A stretch of 64,000 nucleotides of DNA, taken from contig JAGTTO010000001.1 in assembly GCA_018223435.1 (NCBI GenBank), forward strand, positions 1,178,001-1,242,000, given 5' to 3'. Positions 36,541-46,354 of this stretch are shown in pieces. The notes under the pieces are model-generated. The model was given only the letters and a program-made list of their open reading frames with translations, had not been told where the DNA came from and made no database searches. Position 1 is the stretch's first letter. Every line of letters starts with the position of its first letter. The stretch is from Lachnospiraceae bacterium Marseille-Q4251. Lineage in GTDB: Bacteria; Bacillota; Clostridia; Lachnospirales; Lachnospiraceae. The position numbers and the translations under genes are program-made.

Positions 36541-36965
36541 CCAAACGCTATATATAGAACTAAAACTCCTTCTTTTGTTGTAAACTTTCGTAACACCTAC
36601 ATATCTTTCTTACCTTAAAGATTAATATTCTTCTGTGACCTTTACCCTCATTTTTAATCTCGTTAAAGTTTAATTTTATTACAGAACTGGTTGGAAGAAA
36701 ATATTATTTATTATTTTCAGTCTCTCTTACACAACTATTTGCTCCGTTTTTTGTACTTAGTTCAATGGTATAGTTAGAACGATGGAATACTGATAGATAG
36801 TCATCCCTCCAGAGGAGTGGCAAGGCTTTTTTAATTGGTATAGCCCATGGTACTATGAATAACAAAAATTGACATAACGATATCCTCCTATAATACCGCC
36901 CTCGTGGGCAACCAATTTCTTATAGGATTATCGTAAAATACAATTTTGAAGATTTTATAAAGATT
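36541..36965. other. AT-rich intergenic stretch without a recognised gene
   Basis: No convincing coding frame, tRNA or repeat array was seen. Short AT-rich runs could hold promoters for the minus-strand sigma transcript. Confidence 0.5.
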
Positions 36966-36995
36966 TGAAAAATGGGCAGCTTAAAAGCTACCCAT
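36966..36995 (-). terminator. Terminator of the chimera-kinase operon
   Basis: TGGGCAGCTT pairs with AAGCTACCCA (36973-36982 with about 36985-36994) with one mismatch, followed by TTTTTC on the minus strand. Confidence 0.75.
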
Positions 36996-36999
36996 AAAA

Positions 37000-38358
37000 T
37001 CAATATGGAATTGAAATTGTAACCTGTGCGCCGCCTGTCTTCTCGGAATTGCTCAAATCAAGCTGTCCTCCATGCTGCTGGACAATGGATTTTGTGATAA
37101 ACAGACCCATTCCAAAGTGCATATTAGAGCTACGGCTGTGATCTGCCATGTAAAACTGTTCCTTAGCGTGCAGCAAATCTTCCTGCGAAAATCCAGGACC
37201 AGCATCTGTTACCGTGATTTTCAGATGCTGCTTACCGCCTATTATCGAGATATGAATGGAACTGTCCTGCGGGGAATAATCCATTGCATTATTTATCACA
37301 TTCATAATCGCTCGTTCTAACAGCAACTTATCCGCAGACAGTACATCTGGCAAGTGTTCTAATTCCATCTGCAATCCGATTTTTTTCGTCTGGCACAGGG
37401 CATCGATCTGCCCCCGCAACTGTTCCACATAGGAAAGCACATCAATATCCTCCATGTGAAGCTGATAGCCGGACGCTGCCCGTGAAATATCAATCAGCGT
37501 CCGAATGTATAACTGCATCTGTTCGGAACTACTGCTGATATATTCCGCATATAAACGCTGTTCCTCATCCAGCTCTGTTTCGCTGATAAGATCAGCATTT
37601 CCCTGAATAACAGTTAGGGGCGTTTTCAAATCGTGGGCAAGCGCAGCAATTTGTTCTTTCTGCATATGCTCGGCTTCCCACTGTTGCTCCAAAGAAGCTT
37701 TCAGACTTTCTTTCATATGAGAAAAAGAAAGTAGCACATCTTCAAATTCTTTGATGTTTGAATGTCCAACCTCAAAATCAAGGTTCTGCTTTGCCACTTC
37801 CGAAGTTGCTTCATACAAAGGATCAAGCTGCAATCGTAACTTTTTAGCAAATCTGGTTGTCAAGAACAGACAAACAAAAATTCCTCCCGCTGCAATCAAA
37901 ATAATCAACAATATATCTGGAGACGGCAAATGCGTATTCATCCACTCATTTGTATATTGAGCACCAATATAGTATTGCAGGACAACATACTCATTTTCAC
38001 GAGTGACAAGCAGGTATCTTTTTTTCAGGTTCTGGTCGATAACACCTGTAGTCGCATACCGCATAGCGTGTTCCAGCTCACCTTCATCTAAAGTAGTTTC
38101 GATAATCTGATAGCTTTTGTCTAACAGCACATATTCAATTCCCATTGGAATTTCAACTTCAGATAAATCTGGCGTAGCTGCAAGAACCGATGCAAGCTCA
38201 TTTGACCGTATTTCCGAATAATCTCCGTATGTGGTAACCCCTAAAGCCGTGCTGATGTTCATAAGCAGAAACGGAACAGCAACTGTGCCAAGCAAACCAC
38301 CAAACAACTTAAATAAAAAGTGCCAAAAGGCTGTTTTCAGTGATGACTGTTTTTTCAT
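37000..38358 (-). CDS. Sensor histidine kinase (lantibiotic-immunity type)
   Basis: 452-aa membrane kinase. Two helices (about 15-37 and 150-172) flank an extracytoplasmic sensor of about 110 aa. A HAMP-like segment is followed by an H-box (AALAHDLKTPLTVIQGNADL), an N-box (NVINNAMDYS), DAGPGF, and a G-box (GMGLFITKSI). ATG at 38358 overlaps the stop of the chimeric regulator gene by 4 nt. In related loci this kinase senses a lantibiotic or similar peptide with its response regulator. Here that regulator has lost its phosphorylated Asp. Confidence 0.9.
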   Translation of the reverse strand: MKKQSSLKTAFWHFLFKLFGGLLGTVAVPFLLMNISTALGVTTYGDYSEIRSNELASVLAATPDLSEVEIPMGIEYVLLDKSYQIIETTLDEGELEHAMRYATTGVIDQNLKKRYLLVTRENEYVVLQYYIGAQYTNEWMNTHLPSPDILLIILIAAGGIFVCLFLTTRFAKKLRLQLDPLYEATSEVAKQNLDFEVGHSNIKEFEDVLLSFSHMKESLKASLEQQWEAEHMQKEQIAALAHDLKTPLTVIQGNADLISETELDEEQRLYAEYISSSSEQMQLYIRTLIDISRAASGYQLHMEDIDVLSYVEQLRGQIDALCQTKKIGLQMELEHLPDVLSADKLLLERAIMNVINNAMDYSPQDSSIHISIIGGKQHLKITVTDAGPGFSQEDLLHAKEQFYMADHSRSSNMHFGMGLFITKSIVQQHGGQLDLSNSEKTGGAQVTISIPY

Positions 38359-39152
38359 TCCCATTTGTACCCAATCCCCCATACAGTTGTGATCGGCTGA
38401 ATACAATACTGGTTCAGTTTCGCCCGGATATTCTTAATGTGAGTGGCAATCGTGGAATTATCACTTTCTCCGTCCAAACTGAAAACAGCCTCATAAATCT
38501 GTTCCCGTGTAAACACCTGTCCTTTATTACGGGCAAGAAATTCACAGATCATATATTCGCTTTTGGTAAGGGATATGATTTCTCCGTCTACCTGTACTGT
38601 TTTAGCTGATAAATCTATTCTTATGCGTTCAAAGTTCAGGCTGCTATGGCGTTCCCTTTGTTCCCTGCGTATATGGGCATTTACTCTGGCCCGCAGCTCC
38701 GGGATGCGAAAAGGCTTCGTCAGATAGTCATCCGCCCCCAGGCCAAGACCAAAAGTAATATCATTTTCCATTGTTTTAGCTGTAAGGAACAGAATCGGAC
38801 AATCAACTATGGCATGATTATTTGGTACACCCCGCAGAGTAGCAAAGATACGCAGGTTCTCTGTGCCGGTCAGATTGGGATAAAAGCCAGGAGACTCGAT
38901 CAGGCTGCCGATACGGGGCAGCAATTTCTTTTCATTCCCCTGCAAAGGCTTTCCCCAGATCTTAACTTCCCCGGAAGTAGGATTCGTTAAGCCCAACAAC
39001 ATTTTCATGGTTGTGGTTTTTCCGGCTCCGTTTCTCCCCAGCAGACCATAAATTCTCCCACGCTTCACATGGATATTTAAGTCAGCCACACTCTTTTGTG
39101 AGCCGTATTGCTTCATCAGATTTTTTGTTTCAATAATGTAATTTGTATCCAT
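38355..39152 (-). CDS. Chimera: ABC ATPase N-terminal half fused to a response-regulator C-terminal half
   Basis: 265-aa single frame. Residues 1 to about 115 are the front of a LanF/BcrA-type ATPase (Walker A GRNGAGKTTT at 39-48, then LTGTENLRIFATLRGVP). From about 117 the sequence is the second half of an OmpR-family receiver (CPILFLTAKTMENDITFGLG, GADDYLTKPF with Lys147), followed by a complete winged-helix domain ending GIGYKWE. The receiver has lost its phospho-acceptor Asp, and the ATPase has lost its signature, Walker B and H-loop. The deletion junction lies near 38800-38826. AGGAGG precedes the ATG by 8 nt. The DNA-binding half may still act constitutively. Confidence 0.9.
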   Translation of the reverse strand: MDTNYIIETKNLMKQYGSQKSVADLNIHVKRGRIYGLLGRNGAGKTTTMKMLLGLTNPTSGEVKIWGKPLQGNEKKLLPRIGSLIESPGFYPNLTGTENLRIFATLRGVPNNHAIVDCPILFLTAKTMENDITFGLGLGADDYLTKPFRIPELRARVNAHIRREQRERHSSLNFERIRIDLSAKTVQVDGEIISLTKSEYMICEFLARNKGQVFTREQIYEAVFSLDGESDNSTIATHIKNIRAKLNQYCIQPITTVWGIGYKWE

Positions 39153-39191
39153 ATTCAAAACCTCCTGTTCTGTAAGGTATTCTATCATGCC

Positions 39192-39232
39192 AACCTTGCA
39201 TTAACCTTGCCGCAACCTTGCATTAACCTTGC
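39192..39232 (-). promoter_or_regulatory. Four GCAAGGTT direct repeats at 11-bp pitch, candidate operator
   Basis: Units at 39192-39199, 39203-39210, 39214-39221 and 39225-39232 are identical in the 8-bp core, spaced exactly one helical turn. They lie directly upstream of a -10-like TAGAAT and the chimera start. This is the layout of a binding site for OmpR-family regulators at an activator-dependent promoter lacking a -35 box. Confidence 0.75.
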
Positions 39233-39256
39233 AATTTGAAATCCGGCAAAATGACA

Positions 39257-39286
39257 AAGGTTCCCGCCATAAAGACGGGAACCCGC
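39257..39286 (-). terminator. Hairpin after the second kinase gene
   Basis: GGTTCCCG pairs with CGGGAACC (39259-39266 with 39276-39283); a short T-rich stretch follows on the minus strand. Confidence 0.55.
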
Positions 39287-40204
39287 TTAAATCTCCAAAG
39301 GAAAAAGCAACATAAATTCCGTTCCTTTTCCCGGCAAACTTTCAACTGTTATGTTTCCACCCATCTTTTCTACAAGCTGATGGACAATAGAAAGACCAAG
39401 ACCGCTTCCTTTTTCAGACCGACCTTTATCACACTTATAAAGCCGTTCAAAAATGTGTTTCAAATCTTCTTTCTCAATTCCTACACCATTATCCGCCAAC
39501 AGCAGCCTCAAGTTATTTCCCTGCTTTGACAGAGCAATTTTAATTTTGTCCGCATGGCTGTGAGCGATTACATTTTGAATGAGATTATTGATAATCCTCA
39601 TATAGCTGTCCGTATCCAATCTTACCCGGACAGGCTGTTCGGGAATATCAATGTCATAATCGACCTGCTTATCTTCAAAAATCGGTATCCAGTCGATCAG
39701 GATATTTCTTGTCAACTCTGCAGCTTCAACGCTCTGGATTTCCAAAGCAAACTCGTCGGAATTTAACTTGAACCAGTCAAAGAGTACATCAATATATTCT
39801 TTCAAATCATGGGCTTTCCGGCGAGCAATTTCGATATAATCATCCCGGTCTTTCCCTGTAACAAGCCCCTTGTGTGCAGCATCAAGATATCCAATCAGAG
39901 TGGTAAGGGGTGTCCGAACATCGTGGGAAAGGCTCGTCATAAGCTGGCGGTTGGTTTCCTCTGTCTGCCGGACAATCGAAAGTCTGCTTTCATAGGACAC
40001 AACAATCTCATTGATTTCATAGGCAAGAGGGGATACCAGTTCATTTGTTGCAGACAAAATACGCCGATTACCATTTCCATTTTTCACATCAACCAGAGCG
40101 TCGGTCATTTCTGCTATTTGCTTTTTTACGCGCCGAACGAGAACAATGGATGTCAATACAGCCACAACAGCAATCACAATGGACAAGAAAACGATAATCT
40201 CCAT
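39287..40204 (-). CDS. Sensor histidine kinase without a large sensor domain
   Basis: 305 aa with one N-terminal helix (about 3-24) and no sizeable extracytoplasmic domain. The H-box is MTSLSHDVRTPLTTLIGYLD, the N-box NNLIQNVIAHS, then DNGVGI and GSGLGLSIV. It follows its response regulator by 5 nt. It is typical of two-component systems that control ABC transporters for peptide antibiotics in mobile elements; here the transporter is mostly deleted. Confidence 0.9.
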   Translation of the reverse strand: MEIIVFLSIVIAVVAVLTSIVLVRRVKKQIAEMTDALVDVKNGNGNRRILSATNELVSPLAYEINEIVVSYESRLSIVRQTEETNRQLMTSLSHDVRTPLTTLIGYLDAAHKGLVTGKDRDDYIEIARRKAHDLKEYIDVLFDWFKLNSDEFALEIQSVEAAELTRNILIDWIPIFEDKQVDYDIDIPEQPVRVRLDTDSYMRIINNLIQNVIAHSHADKIKIALSKQGNNLRLLLADNGVGIEKEDLKHIFERLYKCDKGRSEKGSGLGLSIVHQLVEKMGGNITVESLPGKGTEFMLLFPLEI

Positions 40205-40209
40205 ACCGG

Positions 40210-40902
40210 CTACACCTCCTTATTAAAACGGTAGCCAATCCCTTTAACCGTTTGGATATACTTTGGACTGGAAGGATTGACTTCTAATTTTTTACGAAGC
40301 CGACTGATAATCGCCATAATGTTACTGTCATCGTAGAAATATTCTTCGCCCCAAACTTCCTCATAAATCTGCTGTTTGGTCAAAATTTTTCCTTGATGTT
40401 TTGCACAGTACAAGAGCAGATCAAATTCCTTTGGAGGAAGCTCAAAAGTGCCGTTTCCCGTAGTAATGGAACGATTTTCAAGGTCAATCTGCAACCCATC
40501 AAAATACAGTTTTTGCATAGTTCCGGCTTGCTGATTAAAGCGAGTGTAGCGGCGAATGAGGGATGCAATACGGGCAATCAGTTCGTCCATGTCAAATGGC
40601 TTTGTCAGATAATCGTCCGCGCCGGCCCGTAACCCCCGCACTTTAGAAACGCTGTCATTTTTGGATGTGAACATCAAAATCGGCAGGCTGTTCTCTTTGC
40701 GGATTTCTTCCAGCGTTTCGAAGCCATCCATACCGGGCATCATCACATCCAGCACCACAAGCTGATACTCCTGCTCTTTTAATTTCTGCAAGCCCTCTTT
40801 TCCGGTATTACAAAAATCGGCTTCTATATGTTCCGATTGTACGCTTCGTTTAATCAAAGCGCACAGTTCTCTGTCATCATCTATAATCAAAATTTTATCC
40901 AT
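40210..40902 (-). CDS. OmpR-family response regulator
   Basis: 230 aa. The receiver has an acidic pocket (IIDDDRE), phospho-acceptor Asp in LVVLDVMMPGMDG, and KPF lysine. A winged-helix DNA-binding domain ends in GIGYRFNKEV. The ATG at 40902 is preferred to an earlier one at 40938 because it follows the stop of a small HTH gene and has GGAAGGA upstream. Partner of the kinase that follows. Confidence 0.92.
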   Translation of the reverse strand: MDKILIIDDDRELCALIKRSVQSEHIEADFCNTGKEGLQKLKEQEYQLVVLDVMMPGMDGFETLEEIRKENSLPILMFTSKNDSVSKVRGLRAGADDYLTKPFDMDELIARIASLIRRYTRFNQQAGTMQKLYFDGLQIDLENRSITTGNGTFELPPKEFDLLLYCAKHQGKILTKQQIYEEVWGEEYFYDDSNIMAIISRLRKKLEVNPSSPKYIQTVKGIGYRFNKEV

Positions 40903-40918
40903 GGCGCAATTCCTTCCC

Positions 40919-41083
40919 TTATTTTGTCCGGCCATCAATCGGCTTTTCCGCAGTTTTTGGAATCAGCCAAACACCGGCCATTTTCACAGCGCCGGGGATA
41001 CGCCCACCGGCACAATAATAATTTACTCTACGAGATGTCACGCCCCACTTCTCGGCTGCCTCTTTTAATGTCATATAATCCAT
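40919..41083 (-). CDS. Small HTH (excisionase/MerR-like) DNA-binding protein
   Basis: 54-aa protein beginning MDYMTLKEAAEKWGVTSRRV and continuing YCAGGRIPGAVKMAGVWLIP, the winged-helix layout of excisionase-like proteins in clostridial elements. GGAGGTGCGAA precedes the ATG. Its stop lies 16 nt before the response-regulator start, so it leads that operon. Confidence 0.8.
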   Translation of the reverse strand: MDYMTLKEAAEKWGVTSRRVNYYCAGGRIPGAVKMAGVWLIPKTAEKPIDGRTK

Positions 41084-41358
41084 TTCGCACCTCCACAAAA
41101 CACATTATAGTTAGAGATTTTAAAAAGTAGAACACCCACTCTTTTCCTCGCATCCAATATGCAACGATAAAACACTTAATCATGAGTATTGCGAAAAATC
41201 AAAAATAGAAGCATGGCTCTGATTTTCTCATAGCCACGCTTCACAGGTGCAAAGAAATAGGTCTGTTTTACGACGTTTTTTTCTTTTGTCGTCTGGCAGA
41301 TTGATTAACAATTTATTTTTTTTAAAGTTTGATTCGTCTATCGTTTTGAGAATATAAT

Positions 41359-41430
41359 TTACATCATCATATAGGCTTCTTCCGCTTGTCTGGAAGTAAC
41401 CTTTCCTTTTACAACTTCAAATACATTCAT
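41359..41430 (-). pseudogene. CHC2 zinc-finger primase, N-terminal 23-codon remnant
   Basis: The frame MNVFEVVKGKVTSRQAEEAY then MMM-stop resembles the first residues of element-borne CHC2/TOPRIM primases (MNVFEAVK...TTRQAAE). It keeps a good ribosome binding site (GGAAAGGAG). The zinc finger and catalytic parts are gone, replaced by unrelated DNA leading to the HTH gene. Confidence 0.55.
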
Positions 41431-41455
41431 GTGACTCCTTTCCTGAAACGAAAAA

Positions 41456-41556
41456 AGCACCTGTCATTTTCGAGGCGAAACAGCAAGTGTCTTAGAGTTC
41501 CATATTCTATTTTGGGTGCAAAAAAGCAGGAGATCTTTTTTCGATTTCCTACTTAG
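41456..41556 (-). terminator. Two adjacent terminator hairpins (copy A of a repeated 3' block)
   Basis: On the minus strand AAGTAGGA pairs with TCCTGCTT (about 41523-41556) and runs into TTTTTT, ending the 41609 gene. A second hairpin of the AAAAGCACCTGTCATTTTCG type spans 41456-41492. The stretch 41483-41533 is about 88% identical to 51537-51587. Confidence 0.65.
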
Positions 41557-41608
41557 CACAGCTATGAAGATTTATTAATAATATGATGTCTTAATTTTAT
41601 TTTCCACT

Positions 41609-42262
41609 TTAATTTCCATCATTTATAAGTTGAACCTTTTCAATAGAAATATTATACTCTTGGCAAAATCTATTTATTGTCCAATTATTTAATATAAGAA
41701 AACTCTTTGCCACATAAACACTTGCTTCTGAACGATGTAATAAATTGAAAATACTTTTTATGTCATAACAGTTAAAACTATACACAGAAGATACTCCTAT
41801 TTTCTCAGCAGTTATATTGCCTTCATAACTTTTTTGCATAATATTAGGCTTGACCAAACAAATTGTGATATTACATATATATTTTTTTGTCCCATGTTCT
41901 TTTACATATAGATAAGGTTCACCCAACCCAATGTCATATTGTCCTTTAGGTCGGTAAGTTAGTGTAAAAACTAATGAATTGATATTACGGTACAAAATTT
42001 CTTTTTTTCTAAACCCGAATACTATTTTATCATCTAATAATTTATAACGACGTTGTTTTATAAAATAATAAAACAATAGTAACAAAAGCAAAAAAAGAAT
42101 GGTAAAAATTAATACTTTTTGAAAACTCAATTTAAAATTAAATGAAAACAAAGTTTCCGTTAAGCAGAACGATATTGCTGAACAAATAATAACACCAGTT
42201 ATAATGTCAAACAAATTAATAAATTTTCCGTTTCCCAAAATATAATCATAACTTTTAATCAT
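41609..42262 (-). CDS. Membrane protein of unknown function
   Basis: 217-aa, very AT-rich gene. Two helices (about 17-40 and 48-68) precede a soluble part of about 150 aa with a possible PH-like beta pattern (LLDDKIVFGFRKKEILYRNI). ATG at 42262 follows GAGG by 8 nt; an in-frame GTG at 42283 is a weaker choice. It belongs to an AT-rich insert that ends inside a serine recombinase gene. No family recognised. Confidence 0.6.
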   Translation of the reverse strand: MIKSYDYILGNGKFINLFDIITGVIICSAISFCLTETLFSFNFKLSFQKVLIFTILFLLLLLLFYYFIKQRRYKLLDDKIVFGFRKKEILYRNINSLVFTLTYRPKGQYDIGLGEPYLYVKEHGTKKYICNITICLVKPNIMQKSYEGNITAEKIGVSSVYSFNCYDIKSIFNLLHRSEASVYVAKSFLILNNWTINRFCQEYNISIEKVQLINDGN

Positions 42263-42391
42263 TGTTATAACCTCATTAATCACCTTGTCATAAGTATCTA
42301 CTCAAAAAATAACCAAATGTGTAGCTGATCGTCTTTGAGTAGTTGCCCTAAAAAGTAGTTCATAGACACCCTACTCTTGAAAAGTTCGTTG

Positions 42392-43846
<1,455 letters not shown>

Positions 43847-44142
43847 ATCTCGTCCACCGCCTTTTTAATGTCCTCTATATCCTGCCTGTAAACCGTCCCC
43901 GTCGCATTGGCGCGTTTTGCAATTTGGTTGATGTTCCGGCTCACCGCTTGCAGTTCCCGGATATATGCTTTTGTGTCGCTTCGGTCAACGACAAGAATAT
44001 ACCCGTCTATCGCCATTTTACGGAAGTATGCCCCATACTGCTTTATGGGAAGCTGCTTCATCTTCTCGTCGATCAGCCGCTTTTCTTCTTCCGTAACGTA
44101 AAACTTCATCTGTATATTTCTCTTTCGGTTTTCCATTTCCGC

Positions 44143-44250
44143 ACCGCCTTTCGGTATAAGGGTTTGGGATTATCCCAACAAGCATTTTCCGCAAACGGGT
44201 ACTCGTTTGCTGTGCTTGCTATCTACTCCATACCCCCACCGAAAGGCGGT
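44143..44250. other. Candidate transfer origin (oriT)
   Basis: A 108-nt tract upstream of mobC framed by ACCGCCTTTCGGT (44143-44155) and its exact inverse (44238-44250). Inside are TTGGGA/TCCCAA (about 44163-44178) and the near-palindrome GCAAACGGGTACTCGTTTGC (44191-44210), flanked by AAGCA/TGCTT. Location and nested repeats fit an oriT. The nick site is not identified. Confidence 0.55.
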
Positions 44251-44337
44251 ATTTGTTGCGCGTTCCTTTGATTTTGGACGCAAAAAAAGATTGCAGCCGC
44301 CATGCGCTGCAATCTCCCGATTTCTCATATTGTGAGG

Positions 44338-44694
44338 TTAATCCTCTGCTTTTTCGACTTCCGTTATCTCCCTTGCTGTTGCGGTTACAATCCGTATGCC
44401 TTTATCGCTCATACCGTCCAGCAGCGCGTCAAGCTGCCGCCGCCCGGTGGATTTCTCCGCATTGCTGTTCGGGAAGAAAAATTGATCTACCGAAATATGA
44501 TACCGGGTTACAAGGTCATAGAATACCTGTAAACTCGGCTGTTGTCCCTTGTTCTCGATATTCGCAAGGTAGCGCGGGGAAATATATAACTCGTCGCTTA
44601 CCTTTTTGCGGCTCTCGCCGTATTCATTTCTCGCGGCTTTTATAGCTGCCCCGAAAGCCTTAAAGTCGTACAATGGTACGGGTCTTTTTGCCAT
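44338..44694 (-). CDS. XRE-family transcriptional regulator
   Basis: 118-aa repressor-like protein with an HTH (ESRKKVSDELYISPRYLANI ENKGQQPSL). It is the regulator usually found beside the cargo slot of Tn1549-like elements. ATG at 44694 has GGGTG 8 nt upstream; another ATG lies at 44700. Divergent from the resistance leader. Confidence 0.85.
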   Translation of the reverse strand: MAKRPVPLYDFKAFGAAIKAARNEYGESRKKVSDELYISPRYLANIENKGQQPSLQVFYDLVTRYHISVDQFFFPNSNAEKSTGRRQLDALLDGMSDKGIRIVTATAREITEVEKAED

Positions 44695-44787
44695 TTTCAT
44701 TCACCCTGTTACATTTTACAGTTCACCTTTCTTTTTGGATATGTCCACACAATTCATATCATTAGGTTAAATACTTCCTGTTGTGTA

Positions 44788-44816
44788 TTGACAGTAGACT
44801 GATTTTCTGATAAAAT
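44788..44816 (+). promoter_or_regulatory. Promoter of the methyltransferase leader
   Basis: TTGACA (44788-44793) and TAAAAT (44811-44816), 17-bp spacer. Confidence 0.85.
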
Positions 44817-44844
44817 AAAATTTATGTAAAAGGAGGTGGCGTTT

Positions 44845-44871
44845 ATGTTGCATAGCATGCGTATTAGATAA
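44845..44871 (+). CDS. Leader peptide MLHSMRIR
   Basis: An 8-codon frame with an excellent AAAGGAGGTGG site. Its coding sequence (GCATAGCATGCG) can pair with GCGGATGCTATAC downstream, the arrangement of ribosome-mediated attenuators such as the tet(M) leader. Stalling of drug-bound ribosomes here would change that pairing. Confidence 0.7.
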   Translation: MLHSMRIR

Positions 44872-45068
44872 ACATTGAAAAAAAGGATTTTCCCATTTTC
44901 AACATGGGCTTTTTTGTCATGCTTATTTTGCGGATGCTATACAAAAAACTAACGACGTATAGATATAGTATAGACATAGTGCAAGCTATGCCTTAGTTTT
45001 GTTGTACTGCTCTGTGCATTATAAATGCAGGTCAATGCTCATGTTGAGGATTGACCTGCATTTTTTTG
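44872..45068 (+). promoter_or_regulatory. Transcription attenuator of the Cfr-like cassette
   Basis: The first terminator, CCCAT/ATGGG plus CTTTTTT (44892-44915), follows the leader peptide at once. After alternative pairing segments (ACTAA ... TTAGT), a second terminator has a perfect 12-bp stem ATGCAGGTCAAT/ATTGACCTGCAT (45025-45036 with 45050-45061) and a T-run. Both must be read through to reach the genes. Confidence 0.75.
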
Positions 45069-45092
45069 TGTAAAAAGGACGAGTGAAATATA

Positions 45093-45278
45093 ATGCTTAA
45101 AAAATATTGGATAAAATGTCCGATTTGTAACGGAAAGACGAGAGTTCAAGTATTTCATAATACTGTATTAAAAGATTTTCCTCTTTTCTGCCCTAAATGC
45201 AAATTGACGCATATCATTGATGTAGAAAAATTAGAGATTGTAATCAAAAATACAGAAAAACAAACTTTTATTATTTAG
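45093..45278 (+). CDS. Cysteine-rich KTR-domain protein
   Basis: 61 aa with two zinc-knuckle pairs (CPICNGKTR and CPKCKLTH). Such KTR proteins commonly accompany resistance genes in clostridial conjugative elements. The function is unknown. It sits after the attenuator and 16 nt before the methyltransferase, so both are co-expressed. Confidence 0.8.
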   Translation: MLKKYWIKCPICNGKTRVQVFHNTVLKDFPLFCPKCKLTHIIDVEKLEIVIKNTEKQTFII

Positions 45279-45294
45279 AAGAAAGGATATAAAA

Positions 45295-46278
45295 ATGAAA
45301 CGTTTACCTAAATATACGCCTGCGGAAGTACGGAATGATCCATACGGATTTACTTACAAAGAAATGTCGGAAGTTATTGGCGAGAATGAAGCAAAAGCCT
45401 TATATGAAGAATTATATAAGCAATTACCACGCAAAAAAAATCTATCAATGTTGGTAAAAAATATTTGCAAAAGCAGTGATACTGAAAAGTATGTTTACGA
45501 ACTGAAAGACAACAAATACATTGAAACGGTTTTTATCAAGCGGCGAGATGGTGGAACTGTTTGCGTGAGCACACAAGTCGGTTGTCCTGTTGGTTGTATT
45601 TTTTGTGAGTCCGGGCGAAATGGCTTTGTTCGTAATCTAACATCGTCAGAAATCGTACAACAGATTATATTGTTGCGTCGAAAAGTAAACCGTATCGTTT
45701 TTATGGGTATGGGAGAGCCTTTATTCAATTATGACAACTTGATAAAAGCAATCCATATTCTCCGAGATAGATATGGGCTCAACTTTCCAACCGACGGCAT
45801 TACCATATCAACAGTTGGTCCGGTCGATCAATTAAAAAAATTGCGCGAGGAACATCTTAAAATTCAGTTGACAATATCTTTACACGCAGCAACACAATCT
45901 GCAAGAAATCGTATTATTCCTCACATGCGCATATATGCTATTGAAGATGTTGTTAAGCAAGCCTTATCCTATTCTGAAAGGCATAATCGCAAAATTGTCT
46001 TTGCGTATTTGCTTTTACCGGGTATAAATGACCGGCCCTCAGATGTAAGACAACTTGCAAAATGGTTTCGGGGCAAAAAAGTTATGATTAACGTGTTACA
46101 ATACAACCCAACAAGCAATTCAAGAATTAAAGCACCACAGAAACGGGAAATAGTTGCATTCAAACATCAATTAGAGCAAGCAGGACTTGAAGTTACTATG
46201 AGAGTTTCTCATGGCAGAGAGATTAACGCGGCTTGTGGACAGTTAGCTAACACATATAATAAATTCAAAAAAAAATGA
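45295..46278 (+). CDS. Cfr/RlmN-like radical SAM rRNA methyltransferase
   Basis: 327 aa. The radical SAM cluster motif is GCPVGCIFC, followed by FVRNLTSSEI and the SAM-binding FMGMGEPLFNYD. Both catalytic cysteines of the family are kept: the one seven residues before the cluster (VCVSTQVGC) and the C-terminal INAACGQL. It should methylate A2503 of 23S rRNA or a nearby base. Whether it acts at C2 (RlmN) or C8 (Cfr, which gives resistance) cannot be read from motifs. The mobile setting, AT-rich composition, leader-peptide attenuator and KTR partner favour a resistance role. AGAAAGGA precedes the ATG. Confidence 0.85.
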   Translation: MKRLPKYTPAEVRNDPYGFTYKEMSEVIGENEAKALYEELYKQLPRKKNLSMLVKNICKSSDTEKYVYELKDNKYIETVFIKRRDGGTVCVSTQVGCPVGCIFCESGRNGFVRNLTSSEIVQQIILLRRKVNRIVFMGMGEPLFNYDNLIKAIHILRDRYGLNFPTDGITISTVGPVDQLKKLREEHLKIQLTISLHAATQSARNRIIPHMRIYAIEDVVKQALSYSERHNRKIVFAYLLLPGINDRPSDVRQLAKWFRGKKVMINVLQYNPTSNSRIKAPQKREIVAFKHQLEQAGLEVTMRVSHGREINAACGQLANTYNKFKKK

Positions 46279-46305
46279 TTAAAAGTGCCAGACGCATAGA
46301 CGCAG

Positions 46306-46354
46306 AGCCGATAACGCATTAGGTCAAAAAACCTATGTGTTATCGGCTTTTTTA
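46306..46354 (+). terminator. Terminator of the methyltransferase cassette
   Basis: AGCCGATAAC...AGGT pairs with ACCT...GTTATCGGCT (46306-46324 with 46331-46348), followed by a T-run. Confidence 0.9.

Noticed and set aside
36384..36596. Minus-strand frame of 70 codons upstream of the sigma factor
   Set aside because: It runs through a strong terminator hairpin and overlaps the sigma-factor start; composition is not protein-like.
36750..36850. Sequence with a loose resemblance to a tRNA (GGTATAGTTAGAAC)
   Set aside because: No cloverleaf with acceptor and T arms could be built.
39192..39232. Possible CRISPR array
   Set aside because: Only 8-bp units at 11-bp pitch with no spacer-sized intervals; no other repeat-spacer pattern or cas gene in the window.
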